Positions 49,082 through 57,968 of a stretch of DNA of 64,000 nt are shown here, in pieces (position 1 is the first letter of the stretch; each line of letters begins with the position of its first letter). The notes under the pieces were generated by a model. That model searched no databases and was not told the DNA's origin. It was given only the letters and a program-made list of their open reading frames with translations. Origin of the DNA: Caldicellulosiruptor obsidiansis OB47 (lineage in GTDB: Bacteria; Bacillota; Thermoanaerobacteria; Caldicellulosiruptorales; Caldicellulosiruptoraceae); contig NC_014392.1 of assembly GCF_000145215.1 (NCBI RefSeq), forward strand, positions 1-64,000, in the 5' to 3' direction. The position numbers and the translations under genes are program-made.

Positions 49082-49157
49082 GGGCCATTAGCTCAGTAGG
49101 CAGAGCACCAGCCTTTTAAGCTGGGTGTCCCGCGTTCGAGTCGCGGATGGCTCACCA
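49082..49157 (+). tRNA. tRNA-Lys (TTT)
   Basis: 76 bases with an encoded CCA. Acceptor stem GGGCCAT/ATGGCTC, D arm (TTAGCTCAGTAGGCAGAGC), anticodon arm CCAGC-CTTTTAA-GCTGG (anticodon TTT), and T arm CGCG-GTTCGAG...CGCG. It is followed 22 bases later by tRNA-Glu, so the two are likely one transcript. Confidence 0.95.
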
Positions 49158-49179
49158 TTTAATTTTAAAAGTGACAGGT

Positions 49180-49254
49180 GGCCCCGTGGTCAAGTGGTTA
49201 AGACACAGGCCTTTCACGCCTGTAACAGGGGTTCGAATCCCCTCGGGGTCACCA
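49180..49254 (+). tRNA. tRNA-Glu (TTC)
   Basis: 75 bases with an encoded CCA. Acceptor stem GGCCCCG/CGGGGTC, anticodon stem CAGGC/GCCTG around loop CTTTCAC (anticodon TTC), and T arm AGGGG-TTCGAAT-CCCCT. It ends two bases before the stop codon of the convergent spoIIM gene. Confidence 0.95.
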
Positions 49255-49256
49255 TT

Positions 49257-49832
49257 TTATTTTGCAAATCTCAATGTTACGAAAGCTTCAATGAATGCAG
49301 CAAATACTACTAATATAGCTCCGCAAACAGCAAGAACAAAAAATCTTTTAAAAGAGAGCTTTATGTCAGGCTTTTCTTTTGATAAAACTGCACTTTCTAG
49401 GAAGATGGTAGAGGCTGCGCTTCCTATCAAAAATGCAGCAATTTCAAATATACCATGGGGTAATATCAAAAGTAGAGTCTTTGCAATTGACATATGTTTT
49501 GCAGAGATTGCTCCAATAGCTCCCACTATAACACCATTCGTAAAAAGGACAAGTGCTGATATTAATCCAAAACTCAGAGTTCCAAGTGTGATTATTATAA
49601 AATAAACTTTCATATTGTTCTTAAGAATTCCTATGAAAAGAAGATAAGGGGATTTTGCATCTTTTATTATGCTCTCAAACAACTTTCTTAAGTATTGGTC
49701 GATAAACTTTTGGATTTCATCTCCGAAAAAAACTCCAATCAATATGCCTAAGATACAAGAAAGAGCAAAAATTAAAAAAGATATAAAAATCAATCTCTTT
49801 TCAGCTTTAAACGTTTGAAATACGAATTTCAC
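49257..49832 (-). CDS. spoIIM: SpoIIM-like membrane protein
   Basis: About 191 residues with five or so membrane helices. SpoIIM in spore-formers is part of the SpoIID-SpoIIM-SpoIIP engulfment machine; the family also occurs in bacteria not known to sporulate. The block ITLGTLSFGLISALVLFTNGVIVG and LPHGIFEIAAFLIGSAAS are the family core. I start at GTG 49832 (KFVFQTFKAEKRLIF), with AAAGGAG 10 bases upstream; an in-frame TTG at 49877 has none. Convergent with the two tRNA genes. Confidence 0.82.
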   Translation of the reverse strand: MKFVFQTFKAEKRLIFISFLIFALSCILGILIGVFFGDEIQKFIDQYLRKLFESIIKDAKSPYLLFIGILKNNMKVYFIIITLGTLSFGLISALVLFTNGVIVGAIGAISAKHMSIAKTLLLILPHGIFEIAAFLIGSAASTIFLESAVLSKEKPDIKLSFKRFFVLAVCGAILVVFAAFIEAFVTLRFAK

Positions 49833-49941
49833 CTGTCTTTTGCTCCTTTCACTAAAACCTTTAAAATCCTTTAACAAGATTATAACAAAACTTACAACTT
49901 GAGTTCAATTTAAATCGAAAAATTTTTTCACAAAATTTTAA

Positions 49942-49970
49942 TTAACTTCTGATACTATTTGGTATATAAT
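49942..49970 (+). promoter_or_regulatory. Promoter now separated from its gene by the insertion
   Basis: TTAACT (49942-49947) and TATAAT (49965-49970) are 17 bases apart. Removing the element would bring it about 33 bases before the start codon of the MBL hydrolase gene at 52249. It now reads into the element. Confidence 0.7.
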
Positions 49971-50049
49971 TATCTATGATATAAAATTACAGGAGGTCAC
50001 AACAGTTGAAAATAACAAGGCAAAAAGGTATGATTTTGATTAGGTGATA

Positions 50050-50625
50050 TTGAATATTACTGAGTATGCAAAAAGTTAAAGAGATATATAGCATTAGCCG
50101 AAGGCTATTTCCTAAACTGGGAAAAGGAAGGGTTAATAATACCTCTCAAGCTACCTAAGGGAAGGAGAAGGTACAAAAAAGAAGACATAAAAAAACTACT
50201 TGGCATGACAGAAGAAAAACCAAAACCAACCGTTGTTTTGTATGCAAAACTCTCCACTAAAAAGCAAGAAGAATACCTTAAAAACCAAATCAGAAGACTT
50301 GAGGAATACGCAGAGTCTCAAGGTTGGCAGTATGAAGTTATATCTGAAATAGCCAGCAAAGTAAAATGAAAACAGGAGAGGGCTATTAAAACTTTTGAAC
50401 AAAATCAAAGGAGGAGAAGTTGCAAAAGTTGTAATAGAGTATCCTGACAGACTTGCAAGGTTTGGATTTTAATATCTTAAGTTTTTCATGGAGAGTTTTG
50501 GGGTAGAACTTGTAGTGTTAAACGGCAGAGAAAATGAAGAAGATATAAAAGAAGAACTGGCAGAGGACTTAATAGCGGCAGTATACATCTTTTGCAGCAA
50601 GGATTTATTGGCAAAGAGGTGCTAA
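50050..50625 (+). pseudogene. IS607 OrfA/TnpA serine recombinase, broken, copy 2
   Basis: The order is as in copy 1: MerR-like HTH (PLKLPKGRRRYKKEDIKKLLG) then serine-recombinase domain (VVLYAKLSTKKQEEYLKNQ). Here the HTH through ISEIASKVK reads in one frame, while copy 1 has indels in a G-run near 1827-1830 and an A-run near 1888. The shared TGA after KVK and later frameshifts remain. The catalytic Arg of YARVS is Lys here (YAKLS). Not functional as it stands. Confidence 0.8.
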
Positions 50626-50633
50626 TAAAAGAC

Positions 50634-52172
50634 ATGGTAACAGTTCAGGCCAAGCTAATCTTTGAGGGCGGCGAAGATAAGCAAAGAGTATTAGACCTTA
50701 TGAGAAGATGGTCCTCTTGTATGAGGTATGCATACAAGAGGCTACTGGAAGGATATAAAAGGAATGAACTCAAAAGGCAACTGCAGGGAATTTTCAATCT
50801 GAATTCCCGATACGTTGATGATGCGATAATGAAAGCAAAGAGTGTTTTAAACTCATGCAAAGAAAGAGGAGAAAGTCCTAAAAAGGTTATTTTTGGTGGC
50901 AGGCAGCTTTTTGAAAAACTCCAGAAGAGGCATATAAATGGCGATCAATACAGGAAACTTCAACTTAAGTGGCAGGAGAAGAGGAAAGGGAATCTGTACT
51001 CAAGGGGAGACAGGAGTAAGAAGGGGAATCTCAACACAAGGATTGAGATAGATGGTTCCTTAACAAAACTCAGAATTAACGTGGGAGAAAAGGAGTATGT
51101 ATATGCGACGATACAGCCTGGATGGAAAGTAAAGGGTGGAACGTACACAGACAGGAATCAACTGTTGCAGGCGATAGGTACTTGTGGGGAACCCTATTCT
51201 GTTGAATTGAAACTCAAAAATGGAAAAATATATGCCTATTTTACCGTTGAAGAAGTTTTCCCAAGGCCTGCGATGACAAGAACAAGTGGAGTTATAGGGA
51301 TAGACACAAACGCATATCCCAGGCACGTGGCATGGACAGAAACAGACAAGAGTGGACAGCTTCTAGAATATGGCAGAATACCAATGCCAGAGCTTGAGAG
51401 TGGGAGTTCAAGCAAGAGGGAGTATTACAGGTGGCAGTATGCATACATGATAGTAGAAATGGCGAAAGATAATCAAAAAGCCCTAGTAATTGAGAAGTTG
51501 AACATAAAGGACAAAGGGAAAAGAGGAGATTTTTCAGGTAGAAAATCAAGACGGATAAGGCACTATTTTGGGTACAGGTCACTTTTGGAGAAGGTAAAAC
51601 TTTTAGCAAAGCGAGAAGGAGTAGAGGTTATAGAAGTAAACCCTGCGTATACTTCTGTGATAGGGATGTTAAAGTATGCACCGCAGTTTATGGTGAGCAA
51701 GGACGTGGCAGCTGCATATGTGATAGCCCGAAGAGGGCTTGGCTTGAGAGAAAGGATACCGCACAACTATATGATGTTTCTCAGTAGACTTGATGTAAAC
51801 GAACTGGAGGAACTGAAGGAGTACGTAAGGAAGGTAGTTAAGAACACATACGTTAGGAAAAAGCAACTCAGAGAGATAGATAGAGCGAAAAAGTTTTTAC
51901 AAAGCCTTGGGAGTGAGGCAGAGAGGCTATCTGTACCACTGGATGGAACAAGTGCAGGTAGTCGTGGCAAAAACCACAATCTCTGGCGAGTTCTCAGGGT
52001 AGCGGTGGTGACTCCACTCTCCCCTGACAGAGTCCTGCGTGACATGTCTGTCCTGAAATCACTTTTAGTTTCAGGGCAAGTGGGGAAGACCTATAAAGGC
52101 GTAAGTTCCTGTTTCTTGGGACAGGGGCTATGGCTTTCCCAAATACCGCCTGCTGGGGCTGGGAAAGCCTGA
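50634..52172 (+). CDS. tnpB: TnpB-like RuvC nuclease of the IS607-type element, copy 2
   Basis: 512 residues with the same RuvC motifs as copy 1 (Asp in GVIGIDTNAY, Glu in VIEKLNIKDKG, Asp in VSKDVAAAYV) and the same missing zinc ribbon. The frame is full length. It matches copy 1 almost exactly except between about 51153 and 51363, where the DNA diverges sharply (for example ISTLGEPY against IGTCGEPY, EIFPKSEITKSN against EVFPRPAMTRTS), with RuvC-I inside. The substitutions keep the frame and the catalytic Asp, so the divergent segment was under protein-level selection. Confidence 0.85.
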   Translation: MVTVQAKLIFEGGEDKQRVLDLMRRWSSCMRYAYKRLLEGYKRNELKRQLQGIFNLNSRYVDDAIMKAKSVLNSCKERGESPKKVIFGGRQLFEKLQKRHINGDQYRKLQLKWQEKRKGNLYSRGDRSKKGNLNTRIEIDGSLTKLRINVGEKEYVYATIQPGWKVKGGTYTDRNQLLQAIGTCGEPYSVELKLKNGKIYAYFTVEEVFPRPAMTRTSGVIGIDTNAYPRHVAWTETDKSGQLLEYGRIPMPELESGSSSKREYYRWQYAYMIVEMAKDNQKALVIEKLNIKDKGKRGDFSGRKSRRIRHYFGYRSLLEKVKLLAKREGVEVIEVNPAYTSVIGMLKYAPQFMVSKDVAAAYVIARRGLGLRERIPHNYMMFLSRLDVNELEELKEYVRKVVKNTYVRKKQLREIDRAKKFLQSLGSEAERLSVPLDGTSAGSRGKNHNLWRVLRVAVVTPLSPDRVLRDMSVLKSLLVSGQVGKTYKGVSSCFLGQGLWLSQIPPAGAGKA

Positions 52173-52236
52173 AAGGCGGACTATAAATACCCCAGCCGCC
52201 AAACTCGTGCTAATGTGCACAGTTTGGTTGACCAGG
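51953..52236 (+). ncRNA. Putative omega (guide) RNA and right end, copy 2
   Basis: The same chain of hairpins as copy 1. Some differences fall in loops while the stems stay paired: GTGG-TGACT-CCAC here against GTGG-TAACG-CCAC, and GTGC-TAAT-GTGCAC here against GTGCAATTTTGCAC in the terminal hairpin. This supports an RNA role. The predicted guide would begin at 52237, in the leader of the MBL hydrolase gene. Confidence 0.5.
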
Positions 52237-52248
52237 TATGAATTAAGT

Positions 52249-52881
52249 ATGAAGATAACATACCTTGCACATGCAAGCTTTTTGATAGAAACAGAATCTA
52301 GAGTAAAAATAATCACAGACCCGTACGACAGCTCGGTTGGTTACACAGTATTTGAACTATCTGCAGATGTGGTGCTGACATCTCACAAACATTTTGACCA
52401 TGCATATACAAAAAGCCTAAAAGGAGATTATGTTCTTGTCGACAAGGAAGGAGAGTTCAACGTCAAAGGTGTTAAAATAAAAGGCATAAAGACCTTCCAT
52501 GACAAAGAAAAAGGGCAAAAACGCGGAGAAAACATTGTGTTTGTAATTGAGGATAAGTTTTCAGTTGCACACCTTGGCGATCTGGGACATGAGCTTGCAG
52601 AAACTGAACTTGAAAAGATGGGGCGGGTTGATATTTTGCTCATTCCTGTTGGTGGCGTGTATACAATTAATGCCAAAGAGGCTTTAAATGTCGCAAAGGC
52701 TATAAATCCAAAAATCATAATTCCTATGCATTATAAGACTGAAAAGCTAAAATTTGACCTTGGGAAGGTAGAGGAGTTTACAAAGCATTTTGAAGATGTT
52801 GAAGTTTTGCAAACAAGCGAGATTGAAATCAATAGTCTTCCTGAAAAGCAGAAAGTTCTGGTACTTAAATACAAAGGATAA
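52249..52881 (+). CDS. MBL-fold metal-dependent hydrolase
   Basis: 210 residues of the metallo-beta-lactamase fold, UPF0173/YtkL-like. Metal ligands are seen in SHKHFDHAY (HxHxDH), in AHLGDLGH and in IIPMHYKT. The closing KVLVLKY strand is usual. Such enzymes hydrolyse various esters and phosphodiesters; the substrate is not predictable. I start at ATG 52249; any longer frame would begin inside the insertion element. The element lies only 12 bases upstream and no good ribosome site is left (GG of the element end is the nearest). Confidence 0.82.
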   Translation: MKITYLAHASFLIETESRVKIITDPYDSSVGYTVFELSADVVLTSHKHFDHAYTKSLKGDYVLVDKEGEFNVKGVKIKGIKTFHDKEKGQKRGENIVFVIEDKFSVAHLGDLGHELAETELEKMGRVDILLIPVGGVYTINAKEALNVAKAINPKIIIPMHYKTEKLKFDLGKVEEFTKHFEDVEVLQTSEIEINSLPEKQKVLVLKYKG

Positions 52882-52896
52882 AGGAGAAGTTGTGTT

Positions 52897-55104
52897 ATGG
52901 CGAAAAAAAGTGAGAGAAAAAGTATATCTCAAAGTGCCAATAAGTTTGGTGAAAGTGAAACCTCAATTTTTCCCGGCAAAACACTTGCGGCATACAAAGC
53001 ATTTGTGCTTTTTGCCTTTTGTGTGCTTGTTCTGATGAGTCCATATTATAGAGGACTTTATTTTGACTATGAGCTAAGTGTATTTCAAGCAATTATGGCT
53101 GGAATATTTATCCTTTTTGCAATATATCTTTATTTTTCAAAAGAGGGTTTTTTAGTAAATTCAAAACTTGAACTAATTTTACGTCTTTTCATGGTAGCAT
53201 ATATCGTTCCCTACTTTTTTGCAGCAAATAGAAGGCTTGCTCTTGGAGAATTTTTTAAGTATGCATTTTACTTTGCAGTTTTTTATATTGCATCGAGAAT
53301 TTCAAAAGGCAAGGCAGAAAAGTTTGCTATTTTGAATACCCTTTTTCTCTCAACAGTAGGTGTTGCATTTTTTGGGTATCAAGCAGCGGTAAAGTTAATT
53401 CCCGAAACTGCCCGTCCTCTTGGCATGGCAATGAACGGGCTTTGGGTTGGGAATATGATAAACTCAACCTTGCAGTATCATAACACGGCAGGAACTGTTT
53501 TAGCATTCGGATTTATAATCTCTTTAATGCTGGCAATATACAGTGAAAATAAGCTGCTTAAAAGCTTCTATTTTGCCTTTTCAAGCTTTATATTTACAGC
53601 ATTTTTCTATACATACTCAAGAGGATCATATATTACCCTCTTGCTTGCTCTTTTGGTGTTTTTCTTGCTTTTGCCGAGAGAAAAAAGAATTTCGCTCATT
53701 TTTAACATAGCGATTATTGGCGCTTTTGTTATTGCTTTTTTGAATAAGGTTGGGGCAAACCTAAACGAACATGGGAAAGTGAAACTTTGGCTTCTCTTGC
53801 TCTTCCAGATGCTTCTGGTGTTTGTCCTGACATATGCTTTTGGATTTGTGGAGAGAAGACTTTATGGTATTAGCAACAACATTTACATAGCCGGAGCAGC
53901 CGTTGTTGGCATTTTGGCTATCATTGGTTTTGCCATTGCTCTAAAGACGCATTTGATTCCCTCAGACATGGTTGAAAAAATGAAGTCAATAGCTATGTTC
54001 TGGAAAGAAAGAAACTTTGTCGAAAGAATGGTGTTTTATAAAGACGGGTTAAAGATATTCTTGAAAAGTCCTGTATTTGGCTATGGTGGAGGGGCATGGG
54101 TATCACTGTATTTTATGTACCAGTCTTATTTATACTTTACAACCCAGTCTCACAACTACTTTTTACAGGTGCTTCTTGACACGGGGATTGTTGGATTTTG
54201 TATACTACTAATATTTTTATGGTTTTTATTTTCAACTTCGCTCAGGGCATGGGCTAAAAAGGAACAAAAAGAGAATATTATTATTGCTGGACTTGTGGCT
54301 GCAGCTGTACAGCTTTATTTTCACTCAGCACTTGACTTTGACTTTTCGCTCGCATCTGTGCAGGTTCTGCTATTTGCAGGTTTAGGGGTATTAGTTTCAA
54401 CCTCTTTACAAATTCTTCAGAAGCATAAGCAAGAAAAGGTGATTTACACGGGCAAAACAACAAATTTTGTGTCTGCTTTGCTGGCAATATTTTATCTGCT
54501 TATGATAGTAATTTCACTGAATTTCAGACTTGGAAATTACTATGCAAATATTGGTCAGCAGGCACTGCAGATGGGAAATTTGTCTGCTGCATATTCGTTT
54601 TTGTCAAAAGCTGTCACATACGACCCACTCAGCTCCAATGCACTTTCTGACTATGCGGTTGCTCTATACAGAATAGGTGACCAGAACAAAGACGCAAACC
54701 TAATTGCAAAGGCAGATGGTTATTTCAAACAGGCAATTGTAAATGATAGGTTCAATGCAAAGATAAGGTTTAAATATGCCGTATATCTTCTTTCTCATGG
54801 GGCAATAGATAGCGGACTTTCACAGATAGAAGAGGGGATAAAACTTCAGCCTCTTCAACCAGCAAACTATGAGCTGAAGGCTGATGCATATGCAAAGGTT
54901 GGAGATTATTACCTTGGAAAAGGTGATAAAGAGAAAGCGAAGAAGTACTATGAGGTAGTGTTAAAGATTCCTGAGGAGATTGAGAGATTGAAAAAGTACA
55001 GAGAACATATTCCAAAAGAGCTAATTGGCCAAGAAAAGATTGTGCCGTTTGCGATGACACAAAGAACTCAGCAAATAATTGAAGAAGTTAAGAAAAAGAT
55101 ATAG
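52897..55104 (+). CDS. O-antigen ligase/polymerase-like membrane protein with TPRs
   Basis: 735 residues. About twelve membrane helices fill residues 25-540. The Wzy_C/ligase block is seen at ERMVFYKDGLKIFLKSPVFGYGGGAW...TTQSHNYFLQVLLDTGIVGF. The C-terminal 190 residues are tetratricopeptide repeats (NLSAAYSFLSKAVTYDPLSSNALSDYAVALYRIG, DANLIAKADGYFKQAIVND, KEKAKKYYEVVLKIPEE). Such fusions occur in proteins that polymerise or attach surface glycans. It is separated by 32 bases from an ABC polysaccharide exporter, which suggests a common product. Confidence 0.82.
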   Translation: MAKKSERKSISQSANKFGESETSIFPGKTLAAYKAFVLFAFCVLVLMSPYYRGLYFDYELSVFQAIMAGIFILFAIYLYFSKEGFLVNSKLELILRLFMVAYIVPYFFAANRRLALGEFFKYAFYFAVFYIASRISKGKAEKFAILNTLFLSTVGVAFFGYQAAVKLIPETARPLGMAMNGLWVGNMINSTLQYHNTAGTVLAFGFIISLMLAIYSENKLLKSFYFAFSSFIFTAFFYTYSRGSYITLLLALLVFFLLLPREKRISLIFNIAIIGAFVIAFLNKVGANLNEHGKVKLWLLLLFQMLLVFVLTYAFGFVERRLYGISNNIYIAGAAVVGILAIIGFAIALKTHLIPSDMVEKMKSIAMFWKERNFVERMVFYKDGLKIFLKSPVFGYGGGAWVSLYFMYQSYLYFTTQSHNYFLQVLLDTGIVGFCILLIFLWFLFSTSLRAWAKKEQKENIIIAGLVAAAVQLYFHSALDFDFSLASVQVLLFAGLGVLVSTSLQILQKHKQEKVIYTGKTTNFVSALLAIFYLLMIVISLNFRLGNYYANIGQQALQMGNLSAAYSFLSKAVTYDPLSSNALSDYAVALYRIGDQNKDANLIAKADGYFKQAIVNDRFNAKIRFKYAVYLLSHGAIDSGLSQIEEGIKLQPLQPANYELKADAYAKVGDYYLGKGDKEKAKKYYEVVLKIPEEIERLKKYREHIPKELIGQEKIVPFAMTQRTQQIIEEVKKKI

Positions 55105-55136
55105 TTGGCTGAGCAAAGAAAGGGTGGACTTGTAAT

Positions 55137-55928
55137 TTGAATAGATTTTTGGCAAACTTTTTAAAATACAGAGATCTTTTATATGAACTTGTTTTGAGAG
55201 ATATAAAAATTAAATATAGACGGTCTATTTTAGGTATGTTTTGGAGCTTGCTAAATCCTCTTTTGATGATGATTGTTTTAACAATTGTATTTTCTCACCT
55301 TTTCAGATTTGACATAAAGAATTATCCTATTTACTTATTGACTGGACAGATTATGTTTGCTTTTTTTTCTGAATCAACCTCAAGTGCAATGAGGGCAATC
55401 ATTGATAACGCTTCGCTCATTAAGAAGGTATATATACCAAAATATATATTTCCTGTTTCCAAGGTTTTGTCGTCTTTTTTTAATCTAATTTTCTCACTTT
55501 TGGCAATTGTTTTAGTTACAATAGGAATGATAGTATTGGGCAATAATGTTAATTTATCGTGGACATTTTTGTTATTTCCTATTCCTTTACTATTCATATT
55601 AATTTTTTCAATAGGCATAGGCTTAATTCTATCTTGCTATGCAGTATTTTTCAGAGATTTGATTCATCTATACTCGGTTGGATTAACTGCTTGGATGTAT
55701 TTGACACCCATATTTTACCCTGTGAGCATAATTCCACAAAAATATCTGACATTGATTAAGCTAAATCCGATGTATTATTTTATAGAATATTTTAGAAAAG
55801 TAACATTTTATGGTACACTGCCTACACTAAAGGAAACTCTAATTTGCATTTTGGTAGACATAATATTTTTAGTAATAGGACTTTTAGTTTTTTATCGAAA
55901 ACAAAATAAATTCATCTTGTATGTGTAA
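55137..55928 (+). CDS. ABC-2 polysaccharide exporter permease (Wzm/TagG type)
   Basis: 263 residues with six membrane helices. The ABC-2 signature for polysaccharide exporters is clear: DLLYELVLRDIKIKYRRSILGMFWSLLNPLLMMIVLTIVF and the end KLNPMYYFIEYFRKVTFYG. It starts at TTG 55137 with GGGTGG upstream. Its end overlaps or abuts the ATPase gene. It should export the rhamnose-containing glycan made by the enzymes encoded downstream. Confidence 0.9.
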   Translation: MNRFLANFLKYRDLLYELVLRDIKIKYRRSILGMFWSLLNPLLMMIVLTIVFSHLFRFDIKNYPIYLLTGQIMFAFFSESTSSAMRAIIDNASLIKKVYIPKYIFPVSKVLSSFFNLIFSLLAIVLVTIGMIVLGNNVNLSWTFLLFPIPLLFILIFSIGIGLILSCYAVFFRDLIHLYSVGLTAWMYLTPIFYPVSIIPQKYLTLIKLNPMYYFIEYFRKVTFYGTLPTLKETLICILVDIIFLVIGLLVFYRKQNKFILYV

Positions 55929-55959
55929 AAAATATGCTGAAAGTCATCTGGAGGTCTTG

Positions 55960-56694
55960 ATGGATAAAAATACAGCTGTAAAGATTGAAAATGTCTCAAT
56001 GATGTTTAACATGGCATCTGAAAAGATTTATAGTATTAAAGAATACTTTATAAAACTTGTGTCAGGCAAGCTCTACTTTCAAGAATTTTGGGCACTGAGG
56101 GATATAAGTTTTGAAATCAAAAAAGGTGAAATTTTTGGTATAATAGGCTTAAACGGGGCAGGCAAAAGTACCCTGCTCAAAATAATTGCAGGAGTTTTAA
56201 AGCCGACAATGGGTAGAGTCTATGTAAACGGTACTATGGCACCATTGATTGAACTTGGAGCAGGTTTTGACTTTGAACTTACTGCAAGAGAGAATATATT
56301 CTTAAACGGCGCTATTTTGGGCTATTCAAGAAAGTTCATGAAAGAAAAATTTGACGAGATAGTAGAGTTTGCAGAACTGAGAGATTTTTTAGATGTTCCT
56401 CTAAAAAACTTTTCGTCTGGTATGCAAGCAAGACTTGGTTTTGCTATTGCTACAATTGTTGACCCCGACATTTTGATTGTTGATGAGATTCTGGCAGTAG
56501 GAGACTTTCATTTTCAGGAAAAGTGCGAAAGAAGAATTAATAGTATGCTTGAAAAAGGGACAACCATAGTGATGGTGTCCCATTCAATAGATCAAATTGA
56601 GAGAATGTGCCAAAGAGTTTTGTGGCTTGAAAAAGGCAGAATGAAAATGATAGGCAATGCAAAAGAGGTTTGTGAGGCTTACAGGAACTCTTGA
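55960..56694 (+). CDS. ABC polysaccharide exporter ATPase (Wzt/TagH type)
   Basis: 244 residues. Walker A GLNGAGKSTLLKI, signature FSSGMQARLGFAIAT, Walker B ILIVDEILAVGD and switch His VSHSIDQ are intact. The ELGAGFDFELTARENIFLNGAILG block is the Wzt/TagH family mark. No C-terminal carbohydrate-binding domain is present, so chain length is not sensed by this protein in the way of Wzt from E. coli O9a. I start at ATG 55960 with GGAGG just upstream; an in-frame upstream ATG-like codon at 55921 overlaps the permease gene. Confidence 0.92.
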   Translation: MDKNTAVKIENVSMMFNMASEKIYSIKEYFIKLVSGKLYFQEFWALRDISFEIKKGEIFGIIGLNGAGKSTLLKIIAGVLKPTMGRVYVNGTMAPLIELGAGFDFELTARENIFLNGAILGYSRKFMKEKFDEIVEFAELRDFLDVPLKNFSSGMQARLGFAIATIVDPDILIVDEILAVGDFHFQEKCERRINSMLEKGTTIVMVSHSIDQIERMCQRVLWLEKGRMKMIGNAKEVCEAYRNS

Positions 56695-56738
56695 TGGTTT
56701 AACAAATAAAAAATATTCAAAGAAAGGACTGTTATTTC

Positions 56739-57470
56739 ATGAAAGGAATAGTTTTGGCAGGAGGAACAGGTTCACGTTTATATCCGTTAACTAAGGTTAC
56801 AAACAAGCATTTGTTGCCTGTTGGAAAATATCCAATGATTTATTATCCAATTTTCAAATTAAAACAAGCAGGTATCAAAGAAATAATGATAATAACCGGT
56901 AAAGAACACATGGGAGCTGTTGTCAATTTATTAGGAAGTGGTCGTGAGTTTGGATTGGAGTTTACTTATAGGATTCAAGATGAACCTGGTGGAATTGCCC
57001 AAGCATTGGGATTATGTAGCTTTTTTGTAGGCAATGATAAATGCGTTGTTATTTTGGGTGATAATATTTTTGAAGATGATATTTCGGAGTATGTTAGGAA
57101 TTTTGAGAAGCAAGAAAAAGGGGCAAGAATTCTTTTAAAAGAAGTGCCAGATCCTCACAGGTTTGGAGTTGCAGAGCTAAAGGATGGGAAAATAATTTCC
57201 ATAGAAGAAAAACCAAGGAATCCCAAGAGTAATTACATAGTGACGGGAATTTATATGTATGATAGCAAGGTATTTGATATCATTAAAACTTTAAAGCCTT
57301 CTCAAAGAGGCGAGTTGGAGATTACAGATGTCAATAATGAATATATAAGAAGAGGAGAACTGTATTTCGATTTTCTGAAGGGTTGGTGGACTGATGCAGG
57401 GACTTTTGAATCGCTAAAAAGAGCAAATGAGCTTGCTGAAAATATGGTGTTAGATTTTAATGGAATATAA
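56739..57470 (+). CDS. rmlA: Glucose-1-phosphate thymidylyltransferase
   Basis: 243 residues. RmlA makes dTDP-glucose from glucose-1-phosphate and dTTP, the first step of dTDP-L-rhamnose synthesis. The nucleotide loop GGTGSRLYPLTKVTNKHLLPVGKYPMIYYP is intact, as are GDNIFEDDIS (metal Asp) and IEEKP. It is shorter than the 290-residue enterobacterial RmlA, which has extra C-terminal residues for tetramer contacts; short forms are common in thermophiles. rmlC, rmlB and rmlD are nearby. Confidence 0.9.
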   Translation: MKGIVLAGGTGSRLYPLTKVTNKHLLPVGKYPMIYYPIFKLKQAGIKEIMIITGKEHMGAVVNLLGSGREFGLEFTYRIQDEPGGIAQALGLCSFFVGNDKCVVILGDNIFEDDISEYVRNFEKQEKGARILLKEVPDPHRFGVAELKDGKIISIEEKPRNPKSNYIVTGIYMYDSKVFDIIKTLKPSQRGELEITDVNNEYIRRGELYFDFLKGWWTDAGTFESLKRANELAENMVLDFNGI

Positions 57471-57491
57471 ATTAGAGGAGAGGTAAGGATT

Positions 57492-57953
57492 ATGGAGCTT
57501 ATTGAAGGTGTTAAGGTAAAAAGACTTGAAAAATTTGCTGATGATAGAGGTTTTTTCATGGAGATTTTAAGAGACGAAGATGGGCTTTTAGAAAAATTTG
57601 GACAGGCTTCGATGTCTTTGACTTATCCAGGGGTAATAAAAGCTTTTCACTATCATAAATTGCAGGACGATGTTTGGTTTTTCCCAAAAGGCAATGCACA
57701 GGTTGTTTTATACGATTTACGGCCAGACTCACCAACATATAAAAAGACAAATGTGTTTTATATGGGTGAACACAATCCTATAGTACTTTTAATACCCAAA
57801 ATGGTTGCTCATGGCTATAGGGTATTGGGGAATGAGCCGGCAATAATTGTGTATTTCACAACAGAGCATTATAACAGAGAGAATCCAGATGAATACAGAA
57901 TTCCTTGGGATGACAAGGAAATCAATTTTGATTGGACAACAAAATTTAGATAA
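57492..57953 (+). CDS. rmlC: dTDP-4-dehydrorhamnose 3,5-epimerase-type protein
   Basis: 153 residues, a cupin barrel of the RmlC family. RmlC epimerises C3 and C5 of the keto sugar. GFFMEILRDED, SMSLTYPGVIKAFHYHKLQDDVWF with the catalytic-type His, and VAHGYRVLGNEPAIIVYFTTEHYN are seen. It is shorter than classical RmlC (about 180), so it could be a related epimerase, but its place between rmlA and rmlB supports the role. Confidence 0.85.
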   Translation: MELIEGVKVKRLEKFADDRGFFMEILRDEDGLLEKFGQASMSLTYPGVIKAFHYHKLQDDVWFFPKGNAQVVLYDLRPDSPTYKKTNVFYMGEHNPIVLLIPKMVAHGYRVLGNEPAIIVYFTTEHYNRENPDEYRIPWDDKEINFDWTTKFR

Positions 57954-57968
57954 GGTGGGAACAAGAAG

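Larger units (their letters stand above)
49991..52236 (+). mobile_element. IS607-type element, copy 2
   Basis: 2246 bp, the same length as the copy at 1688-3933, with the same ends (AGGAGGTCACAAC and TTGGTTGACCAGG). It is inserted between a promoter and its gene, 12 bases before the start codon. No target duplication. GG is at both junctions. The tnpA lesions after ISEIASKVK and near the end are the same as in copy 1. Confidence 0.85.
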
